From contig CAAGQX010000169.1 in NCBI GenBank assembly GCA_900772235.1, positions 1 to 10,508 on the forward strand: a DNA stretch of 10,508 nucleotides, written 5' to 3'. The notes beneath the pieces are model-generated. The model had not been told where the DNA came from. It made no database searches and worked only from the letters and a program-made list of their open reading frames with translations. Position numbers and translations under genes: made by a program. The stretch comes from Clostridia bacterium. GTDB lineage: Bacteria > Bacillota > Clostridia > TANB77 > CAG-508. Of the stretch, positions 1-4,654 are shown piece after piece (position 1 is the stretch's first letter; each line of letters starts with the position of its first letter).

Positions 1-57
1 ATTTTTAATGCCTTAGAAAATTTAGAAGGGGGTTTTTTCAAAAAATGGAATAAATAA
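1..57 (+). CDS. 3' end of an unidentified protein-coding gene (partial)
   Basis: Frame 1 is open from the window edge for 18 codons and stops at TAA 55-57; both other plus-strand frames stop within 15 bases. The residual peptide ends in EGGFFKKWNK, a basic, aromatic tail. In many Clostridia the gene upstream of spoIIGA is ftsZ or another cell-division gene, but the usual FtsZ C-terminal motif is not visible here, so no name is given. It points the same way as spoIIGA, 50 bases ahead of it, with no clear terminator between, so read-through into spoIIGA is possible. Confidence 0.45.
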   Translation: MFNALENLEGGFFKKWNK

Positions 58-93
58 ACATTCGGGAGCATTATTCAATATTCACTATTTATT

Positions 94-110
94 AAGGAGA
101 TTAAGCTTTG
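94..110 (+). promoter_or_regulatory. Ribosome binding site fixing the TTG start of spoIIGA
   Basis: AAGGAGA at 94-100 lies 7 bases before TTG 108-110. The next in-frame ATG is about 40 bases further on, lacks a comparable site, and would remove the N-terminal part of the first membrane span that family members have. The TTG is therefore the likely start. The 50-base gap upstream shows no convincing sigma-A promoter or Spo0A box. Confidence 0.75.
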
Positions 111-998
111 ACCATATACATAGACCTAATATTTTTAGAAAACATATTTATGAACAGCATAATAATTTATGCTACAGCAATTATATTAAAAAAAGAAATA
201 AAAATATTAAGAATACTCTTAGGTAGCTTAATTGGAGCAATTTACGCGTGCATATACTATATTTCACATATGGAAATTTATTCCAACATAATACTAAAAA
301 TAATATTATCGTTTGCAATTATATACATATCTTTTAATAGTAAAACTATAAAATCGTTTGCAAGAGAACTTCTTATATTTTATTTAACATCTTTTACATT
401 TGGGGGAGTAACCTTTGCATTATTATATTTTATAAGCCCAGGTGAAGTGTTATTTCAAAATGGTGCATTAGTGGGAATTTACCCATTAAAAATGATATTA
501 ATTGGAGGCATAATAGGATTTATTATAATAGTTATTTCTTTCAAAAGCATAAAAAATAAAATTGCGAAAAGAGATATGATGTGTATTATAAATATAACTT
601 TTGAAGAAAAAATAGTAAGTTTAAAAGCAATAATAGACACAGGAAATTTTTTAAAAGAACCTATTAGCAAAAAACCTGTGATTATTGTGGAAAAAAATGC
701 TTTAAAAGATCTTATTCCTGCAGATATACTAAACAACCTGCAAGATATAATAAATGGAAAAATGGAAATAAGCAAAAAATATCTAGCTAAAATTAGCCTC
801 ATACCATTTTCTGCACTGGGAACGGAAAATGGATTACTTCTGGGAATAAAACCTGATAATTTTATGATTAACTATCAAGAAAAAACAATAAATAATAAAA
901 ATGTTGTAATTGGAATTTATGACAAAAAATTAAGCAAAACAAATAAATATAATGCATTGGTAGGATTAGAAATTATAGATAAAAATAAAGGAGAGTGA
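108..998 (+). CDS. spoIIGA: Sporulation sigma-E factor-processing peptidase SpoIIGA
   Basis: This is a membrane-embedded aspartic protease that removes the pro-sequence of pro-sigma-E after asymmetric septation, switching on mother-cell transcription. The N-terminal half (about residues 1-145) is several hydrophobic spans beginning IYIDLIFLENIF, like the start of known SpoIIGA. The C-terminal half is the soluble protease domain with the catalytic motif D177-T-G-N180 in the context AIIDTGNFLKEP. The 296-residue length is close to the family norm of about 300. It starts at TTG. It is followed after 7 bases by its substrate gene sigE, whose ribosome binding site lies inside the last spoIIGA codons, so the two are probably transcribed and translated together. 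Identification rests on the motif, topology and neighbour. The reading frame is intact, in contrast to sigE. Confidence 0.95.
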   Translation: MTIYIDLIFLENIFMNSIIIYATAIILKKEIKILRILLGSLIGAIYACIYYISHMEIYSNIILKIILSFAIIYISFNSKTIKSFARELLIFYLTSFTFGGVTFALLYFISPGEVLFQNGALVGIYPLKMILIGGIIGFIIIVISFKSIKNKIAKRDMMCIINITFEEKIVSLKAIIDTGNFLKEPISKKPVIIVEKNALKDLIPADILNNLQDIINGKMEISKKYLAKISLIPFSALGTENGLLLGIKPDNFMINYQEKTINNKNVVIGIYDKKLSKTNKYNALVGLEIIDKNKGE

Positions 999-1008
999 TG
1001 TTTTAATG
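987..1008 (+). promoter_or_regulatory. sigE ribosome binding site inside the spoIIGA 3' end
   Basis: AAAGGAG at 987-993 overlaps the last spoIIGA codons and lies 12 bases before ATG 1006, a long spacing. An intervening ATG at 998-1000 starts only a two-codon frame (ATG TTT TAA) that overlaps the spoIIGA stop. ATG 1006 is chosen because it gives the full pro-sequence. The arrangement suggests translational coupling. Confidence 0.55.
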
Positions 1009-1689
1009 AATATTTTAAACATATTAAAGCTTAAAATATTTAATTTTAATTCTGAAAACAATAATAATGAGGAGATTTTTTACATTGCAGGAAGTCAAAG
1101 TTTGCCAGAACCACTATCTCCAGAAGAAGAGGAAAAGGCATTAAAATTATTAGCTCAAAATGATATAAATGGAAGGCAAACATTGGTAGAACATAATTTA
1201 AGATTAGTAGTTTATATAGCTAAAAAGTTCGAAAACACTGGAATTGGAATAGAAGATTTAATATCAATTGGAACAATAGGATTAATGAAGGCTATAAATA
1301 CATTTAATACAGATAAAAACATAAAACTTGCAACATATGCATCTAGATGCATAGAAAATGAAATATTAATGTATTTAAGGAGAAGTACTAGAATAAAAGG
1401 AGAAGTTTCTATAGATGAACCATTAAATCAAGACGGAGATGGAAATGAATTGCTTTTATCAGATATTTTGGGAACGGAAGCAGATGTGACTTCTAGAAGA
1501 ATAGAAGATGAAGTAGATAAAACCCTATTAAAAGCTGCAATAGAAAAACTAAACAAAAGAGAAAAACACATAATGGAATTAAGATTTGGATTTAAAGGAG
1601 AAAAAGAAAAAACACAAAAAGAAGTAGCAGATATGCTCCGGAATTTCGCAAAGTTATATATCGAGGTTAGAAAAGAAAATAATGAATAA
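1006..1689 (+). CDS. sigE: RNA polymerase sporulation sigma factor SigE (frameshifted near the C-terminus)
   Basis: Sigma-E drives early mother-cell gene expression during sporulation. The N-terminus is a short pro-sequence ending at EIFYIAGS (residues 23-30), which matches the SpoIIGA cleavage region. Region 2 spans about residues 60-127, including NLRLVVYIAKKFENTG and ATYASRCIENEILMYLRR. Region 4 begins at KLNKREKHIMELRFG (about 181-195). The as-read frame stops after 227 residues with a tail unlike any sigma factor. Removing one C at 1638/1639 restores GISQSYISRLEKK and a stop at 1721-1723, giving 238 residues against 239 in B. subtilis. As read, the protein lacks the recognition helix for the -35 element and should not work normally. 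This could be a sequencing or assembly error, a true mutation or, less likely, recoding. No sigG follows, although in B. subtilis it lies next to sigE. Confidence 0.93.
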   Translation: MNILNILKLKIFNFNSENNNNEEIFYIAGSQSLPEPLSPEEEEKALKLLAQNDINGRQTLVEHNLRLVVYIAKKFENTGIGIEDLISIGTIGLMKAINTFNTDKNIKLATYASRCIENEILMYLRRSTRIKGEVSIDEPLNQDGDGNELLLSDILGTEADVTSRRIEDEVDKTLLKAAIEKLNKREKHIMELRFGFKGEKEKTQKEVADMLRNFAKLYIEVRKENNE

Positions 1690-1723
1690 AATGAAAAAAG
1701 ATATAATGAGTAAAACAGGATAG
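1640..1723 (+). other. Out-of-frame C-terminal segment of sigE (region 4.2 helix-turn-helix)
   Basis: Read in the +1 frame from GGA 1640, this stretch encodes 27 residues beginning GISQSYISRLEKKIMNKM and ending at TAG 1721-1723. The first half is the near-invariant second helix of the sigma region 4.2 helix-turn-helix. The break is at CTC CGG (1636-1641). Every other in-frame arginine codon I read in sigE is AGA or AGG, so the CGG exists only because of the extra C. The downstream sequence has kept full coding quality, so the insertion is recent or artefactual. Confidence 0.85.
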
Positions 1724-1813
1724 ACAAAAAAAATTAAGCAACTGGGGACGCGTTTGATTTGCTTAAAAATCTTAAAATTTTTAAGCAAATCAAACGCGTC
1801 CCCAGTTGCTTAA
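1724..1813 (-). terminator. rnj terminator: 37-bp perfect hairpin (80-bp palindrome)
   Basis: Bases 1734-1770 pair without mismatch with 1777-1813 around a 6-base centre. The palindrome ends 3 bases from the rnj stop. On the minus strand it is followed by a run of eight T (plus-strand A at 1726-1733), giving a classic intrinsic terminator for rnj. On the plus strand no T-run follows, so it would stop sigE transcription only weakly. The stem is far longer than a terminator needs and has a GC-rich part, ACTGGGGACGCG, that stands out from the AT-rich surroundings. It may be a mobile REP-like element used as a terminator. Confidence 0.8.
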
Positions 1814-1816
1814 AAG

Positions 1817-3601
1817 TTAAACTTCCATTATAATTGGTAAAATCATTGGGTCTCTTTTAGTTTTCTTATATATATAGTCGTGAAGTTTTTCTTTTAGAAT
1901 TGCTTTTATTGAAGCCCAATCTGAAATACCTTTTTCTTCACATTTTTCAATTTCTTTTCTTAAAAGTCTTTTAATATCTTCCATCAAATTTTCAGATTCT
2001 CTTACATAAACGAATCCTCTAGTAATTACATCTGGACCAGAAAGAACAATTCCATTTGCATCCATTGTTAGAACTACAATTATAAGACCATCTTGAGATA
2101 ATTTTTGTCTATCTCTTAAAACAATATTTCCAACATCTCCTACACCTAAACCGTCAACTAAAATTTTTCCAGATGTAACAGTAGATGTAAATTTTGCTTC
2201 ATATTCATTAAGCTCTAAAACTCTACCATTGTTAGTAATAAAAATATTATCAGGGCTTATTCCGAGCTCTTTAGCTGTTTCAGCGTGAGCTATCAATTGT
2301 CTATATTCACCGTGAACAGGAATAAAGAATTTTGGTCTAATTAAAGAAAGCATTAATTTTTGTTCTTCTTGGCAAGCGTGCCCTGAAACGTGCACATCTT
2401 GCAAAGCACTATAAACAACTTCTGCCCCAATAGTCATTAAATCATCAACAACTTTAGAAACATATTTTTCGTTACCAGGTATTGGGTTTGCAGATATTAT
2501 TATTAAATCGTTTGGAGTAATTTCTACTTTCTTATGTTCGCCGTTTGCCATTCTAGTTAATGCAGACATAGTTTCACCTTGGCTACCAGTAGTAATAATT
2601 ACTAGTCTATCATCTGGGTAAGATTTAATAGAGTCTATATCTATGAAAACATTATCTGGAACTTTAATGTATCCGAATTTTCTAGCTGTTTCTATCATAT
2701 TAATCATACTTCTGCCACATACAGCAATTTTCCTACCATTGCTAACAGCAGAATTAACAATTTGTTGTACTCTGTGAACATTCGAAGAGAAAGTTGCAAC
2801 TACAATTCTTTTAGTACAATTTAAAAATAATTTATCAAAAATTTCTCCAACAGTACTTTCAGACATAGTATAACCTTTTCTTTCGGCATTTGTACTATCA
2901 GACATAAGTGCTAAAACACCTTTATTTCCAAGTGCAGCTAGTCTACCAAAATCGACCATTTCTCCATCTATTGGAGTGTAATCTATTTTAAAGTCACCAG
3001 TATGAACTACTGTACCAACTGGAGTATGAATTGCAAGTGCACAAGCATCTGGAATACTGTGAGTAATTCTGATGAATTCTACTTTCATACAACCAAGAGT
3101 AACAGTTTGTCCAGGATTTACAACTTTTATTTTTGTACTTCTTAACAATTTATGCTCTTCTAATTTGTGTTCGATTAATCCGGCAGTAAGCTTTGTAGCA
3201 TAAATTGGTACATTAATTTGTTTTAATAAATAAGGAATACCACCAATATGGTCTTCGTGTCCGTGAGTAATAACTAATCCTCTTATTTTATCTTTATTTT
3301 TCTCTAAATATGAGAAATCAGGTATAACAAGGTCTACACCAAGCATATCATCTTCTGGAAATCCAAGTCCGCAGTCTACTAGGATGATATCATCCTTATA
3401 CTCAAAAACTGTAATGTTTTTACCAATTTCTAAAATACCACCTAATGGTATAATTTTTAAATTTTCTTTTTTGAATATAGATTCTCCATTATTTTTCTTT
3501 TTATTTGTTGGAGTTTTTCTTCTTCTTCTATATTCTTTTTTTTGTTTTTCTTTATTAGTAGAAACTACTTCTAAAGAATCTTTTGTTAAATTTTCTTCCA
3601 T
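1817..3601 (-). CDS. rnj: Ribonuclease J
   Basis: RNase J is a metallo-beta-lactamase/beta-CASP ribonuclease with 5'-3' exonuclease and endonuclease activity, acting in the cytoplasm in mRNA decay and rRNA maturation. Zinc ligands are visible: H113-G-H-E-D117-H118, H181 (RITHSIPD), D203 (HTGDFK) and H430 (IPVHGEYR). The beta-CASP region holds SDSTNAERKGYT (about 235), TTGSQGE (about 337) and VHVSGHA (about 403). The catalytic residues lie about 39 positions later than in B. subtilis RNase J1. The difference is a lysine/arginine-rich N-terminal extension (residues 1-45, including EYRRRRK) absent from the shorter paralogues. The length is 594 residues. The start ATG has AGGAG at 3613-3617, 11 bases upstream. 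Whether it corresponds to J1 or J2 cannot be told from one copy. The gene is monocistronic and converges on sigE. Confidence 0.95.
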   Translation of the reverse strand: MEENLTKDSLEVVSTNKEKQKKEYRRRRKTPTNKKKNNGESIFKKENLKIIPLGGILEIGKNITVFEYKDDIILVDCGLGFPEDDMLGVDLVIPDFSYLEKNKDKIRGLVITHGHEDHIGGIPYLLKQINVPIYATKLTAGLIEHKLEEHKLLRSTKIKVVNPGQTVTLGCMKVEFIRITHSIPDACALAIHTPVGTVVHTGDFKIDYTPIDGEMVDFGRLAALGNKGVLALMSDSTNAERKGYTMSESTVGEIFDKLFLNCTKRIVVATFSSNVHRVQQIVNSAVSNGRKIAVCGRSMINMIETARKFGYIKVPDNVFIDIDSIKSYPDDRLVIITTGSQGETMSALTRMANGEHKKVEITPNDLIIISANPIPGNEKYVSKVVDDLMTIGAEVVYSALQDVHVSGHACQEEQKLMLSLIRPKFFIPVHGEYRQLIAHAETAKELGISPDNIFITNNGRVLELNEYEAKFTSTVTSGKILVDGLGVGDVGNIVLRDRQKLSQDGLIIVVLTMDANGIVLSGPDVITRGFVYVRESENLMEDIKRLLRKEIEKCEEKGISDWASIKAILKEKLHDYIYKKTKRDPMILPIIMEV

Positions 3602-3774
3602 CTCTTATCTATCTCCTATTTCTTTCGTATATTAATAAAAAATAAATTTGCACACCACAAAAAACATATCTTTGGATATGTGTATTTTTACAAAAATAAA
3701 TAAAAATTTTTCCGAACCATTTCTATTATTAATATACAAATCTCATATTTGCTTGATTAAAAACAAGCATCACT
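3602..3774 (-). promoter_or_regulatory. Long, structured 5' leader of rnj
   Basis: About 170 untranslated bases separate the predicted transcript start from the rnj ATG. They contain, in transcript order, a 6-bp hairpin at the very 5' end (3750-3769), a small CAAAT/ATTTG hairpin just after it, and a 12-bp long-range pairing of 3726-3737 with 3627-3638. Inside that lies a 7-bp hairpin, 3664-3670 with 3675-3681, followed on the minus strand by six T (3659-3664). The last resembles a weak intrinsic terminator and could attenuate. The 3' side of the 12-bp pairing lies 10 bases ahead of the ribosome binding site. No known riboswitch class was recognised. Confidence 0.45.
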
Positions 3775-3780
3775 CTTATT

Positions 3781-3809
3781 ATTATACTACTTAATATCAT
3801 TGTTGTCAA
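3781..3809 (-). promoter_or_regulatory. Consensus sigma-A promoter of rnj
   Basis: On the minus strand TTGACA (3804-3809), a 17-base spacer and TATAAT (3781-3786) match the housekeeping consensus at all 12 positions. Transcription should begin near 3774. Nothing else on the minus strand lies between here and rnj. Confidence 0.85.
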
Positions 3810-3849
3810 ATTTTAGTAACACTATTCATAAAAAATGAATAATATATAA

Positions 3850-3858
3850 CATACTGAT
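3850..3858 (+). promoter_or_regulatory. Possible sporulation-type -10 element for the micropeptide genes
   Basis: CATACTGAT at 3850-3858 resembles the CATA-starting -10 elements of mother-cell sigma factors E and K. An ATA at 3828-3830 could serve as a sigma-E -35 element, but the spacing of 19 is one more than usual, and no good sigma-A promoter is seen on this strand here. It lies about 34 bases before the first micropeptide ATG. This is only a suggestion. Confidence 0.2.
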
Positions 3859-3891
3859 GAATGAAAATAAAAAATAAGGAGGTCTATTTTA

Positions 3892-3996
3892 ATGGGAAAT
3901 TGTTGCTCAAATAATAGCGAAGTCTTATGGTTCATCATTTTATTCTTTTTGCTATTCTGTTGTGGATGTGGCAATAGATGTTGCTGTAACAACTAA
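3892..3996 (+). CDS. Cys-rich single-span micropeptide, 34 residues
   Basis: The function is unknown. A perfect ribosome binding site AAGGAGGT (3876-3883) lies 8 bases before ATG, which is strong evidence of translation. The peptide begins MGNCCSNNSE, has one hydrophobic span of about 12 residues starting at LW (residues 12-22), and continues into a cysteine cluster, CCGCGNRCCCNN. Eight of its 34 residues are cysteine. It is the first of two similar genes, 38 bases apart and sharing one terminator. Tiny Cys- or Gly-rich single-span proteins, such as the YjcZ-type spore peptides, are common in spore-formers. That suggests a spore coat or mother-cell membrane role, but no family motif was confirmed. 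It is divergent from rnj. Confidence 0.7.
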   Translation: MGNCCSNNSEVLWFIILFFLLFCCGCGNRCCCNN

Positions 3997-4034
3997 ATAG
4001 TAAAAAAGGAGTGTACATAGAGGAGGTGAATTAC

Positions 4035-4154
4035 ATGCCAGAAAATAGAGGTTGCGGTGGCGGTTTCGGTTGCGGTGGCGACTGCTGCTGGATAATTATA
4101 TTAATACTATTAATTTGTTGCTGCTGTGGAGGAAACCACGGAGGATGCTGCTAA
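4035..4154 (+). CDS. Cys/Gly-rich single-span micropeptide, 39 residues
   Basis: The function is unknown. AGGAGGTGA (4021-4029) lies 8 bases ahead of ATG, again a near-perfect ribosome binding site. The peptide has a Gly/Cys-rich head (GCGGGFGCGGDCC), a Trp at residue 19 leading into an Ile/Leu span of about 9 residues, then CCCCGGNHGGCC to the end. Ten of 39 residues are cysteine. The plan (polar Cys-bearing head, Trp, short span, Cys cluster, Cys-rich tail) is the same as in the preceding gene although the sequences are only loosely alike, so they look like diverged paralogues made from one transcript. The codons are GC-richer (GGT/GGC, TGC) than the surroundings, following from the composition. 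A terminator follows 11 bases after the stop. Confidence 0.7.
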   Translation: MPENRGCGGGFGCGGDCCWIIILILLICCCCGGNHGGCC

Positions 4155-4165
4155 TAATGTATATG

Positions 4166-4200
4166 AAAACCCAAGCAAGAATATACCCTGCTTGGGTTTT
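4166..4200 (+). terminator. Terminator of the micropeptide operon
   Basis: A 12-bp perfect stem pairs AAAACCCAAGCA (4166-4177) with TGCTTGGGTTTT (4189-4200) around an 11-base loop. Its T-run is part of the 3' arm. It begins 11 bases after the second micropeptide stop and has no minus-strand gene immediately upstream to serve. Confidence 0.8.
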
Positions 4201-4249
4201 AAACTTTAAAAAATAACAAAATTTGACTGGGATGAAAGATTAGTTCATC

Positions 4250-4276
4250 AAAAAAGAACCACGAGTGGTTCTTTTT
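4250..4276 (-). terminator. Terminator of tRNA-Gln
   Basis: GAACCAC (4256-4262) pairs with GTGGTTC (4265-4271), effectively an 8-bp stem with a 4-base CGAG loop, flanked by six A and five T. It is therefore symmetric and could work in both directions. On the minus strand it begins 4 bases after the tRNA CCA end. Confidence 0.8.
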
Positions 4277-4280
4277 ATTT

Positions 4281-4356
4281 TGGCTGGGGTGGTAGGATTC
4301 GAACCTACGGAATGTCGGAGTCAGAGTCCGATGCCTTACCGCTTGGCGACACCCCA
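4281..4356 (-). tRNA. tRNA-Gln (anticodon CUG)
   Basis: The minus strand reads as a full cloverleaf of 76 bases with CCA encoded. The acceptor stem TGGGGTG pairs with CACCCCA, followed by G and CCA. The D-arm contains GCCAAGCGGTAAGGC. The anticodon stem TCGGA/TCCGA encloses the loop CTCTGAC with anticodon CTG (4322-4324). The T-arm is GTAGG-TTCGAAT-CCTAC. It decodes CAG glutamine codons. CUG is normally a second isoacceptor beside UUG, which would be expected elsewhere in the genome. Confidence 0.95.
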
Positions 4357-4367
4357 ATATATTGTTA

Positions 4368-4373
4368 ATTTTA
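4368..4373 (-). promoter_or_regulatory. Possible extended -10 promoter of tRNA-Gln
   Basis: On the minus strand TGCTAAAAT gives an extended -10 element (TAAAAT at 4368-4373), about 11 bases before the mature tRNA 5' end. No good -35 element is seen at 17 bases, so the call is tentative. Confidence 0.35.
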
Positions 4374-4469
4374 GCATAAATTTTTTAAAAATGCCATTGT
4401 TTAATTGAAATTAATAAATAAATTTAATTTGTGAGTGAAATGCATCATGAATAATAATACATTCTAATG

Positions 4470-4500
4470 ATGTAGGGACGGGTTCAAAACCCGTCCGCAT
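4470..4500 (+). repeat. REP-like palindrome 1
   Basis: A 9-bp stem GGACGGGTT/AACCCGTCC (4476-4484 with 4488-4496) with a 3-base loop is preceded by TGTAG. A further 3-bp pairing (ATG 4470-4472 with CAT 4498-4500) lies outside it. It belongs to a set of three in the 274-base gene-free stretch between tRNA-Gln and nadE. Confidence 0.7.
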
Positions 4501-4504
4501 AAAA

Positions 4505-4526
4505 ACATTTTTGTATTGAAAAATGT
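4505..4526. other. AT-only hairpin between the REP-like palindromes
   Basis: ACATTTTT (4505-4512) pairs with AAAAATGT (4519-4526) around a 6-base loop. On the minus strand it is followed by TTTTATG, so it might be a weak terminator for transcripts running past nadE. With no GC pairs beyond one, that role is doubtful. Confidence 0.3.
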
Positions 4527-4532
4527 AAAAAA

Positions 4533-4556
4533 TGTAGGGGCGATTTTAATCGCCCG
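4533..4556 (+). repeat. REP-like palindrome 2
   Basis: TGTAG is followed by a stem GGGCGATT/AATCGCCC (4538-4545 with 4548-4555). It has the same TGTAGGG-type head and palindromic plan as the copy 60 bases upstream, but the arms differ in both halves together, so the pairing is conserved rather than the sequence. Confidence 0.7.
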
Positions 4557-4621
4557 AATCAAAATATAACGACAATTATTTTTGTTCAATTATGCAATAA
4601 TATTTATCAATGTTCTTGGGC

Positions 4622-4650
4622 CGGGCGGGTTTGGAACCCGCCCGTACAAT
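4622..4650 (-). repeat. REP-like palindrome 3 (inverted), just after nadE
   Basis: CGGGCGGGTT/AACCCGCCCG (4622-4631 with 4635-4644) forms a 10-bp GC-rich stem with a 3-base loop. On the minus strand it is headed by TTGTA, so it is in the opposite orientation to the other two. It begins 5 bases after the nadE stop. Being very stable it may stop or stabilise the nadDE transcript, but no T-run follows. Confidence 0.7.
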
Positions 4651-4654
4651 TTAT

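Noticed and set aside
1..57. Naming the leading fragment ftsZ
   Set aside because: Gene order makes it possible, but the 18 visible codons lack a recognisable FtsZ C-terminal motif.
479..802. 107-codon minus-strand frame inside spoIIGA
   Set aside because: It is antisense to an intact spoIIGA with its catalytic motif, and shows no ribosome binding site or protein features of its own.
1636..1642. Firm call of programmed +1 frameshifting in sigE
   Set aside because: A rare codon follows Leu-CUC, but slippage to UCC leaves a mismatch, no stop codon or nearby SD-like sequence is present, and none is known to me for sigE. It is kept only as one of three explanations.
3384..3635. 83-codon plus-strand frame over the rnj 5' end
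   Set aside because: It is antisense to the Lys/Arg-rich RNase J N-terminus, which produces the Phe/Leu-rich reading. There is no supporting start signal.
4470..4650. Short repeats considered as a CRISPR array
   Set aside because: There are only three units, of different sequence and mixed orientation, with irregular spacing and no cas genes. Palindromic REP-like elements fit better.
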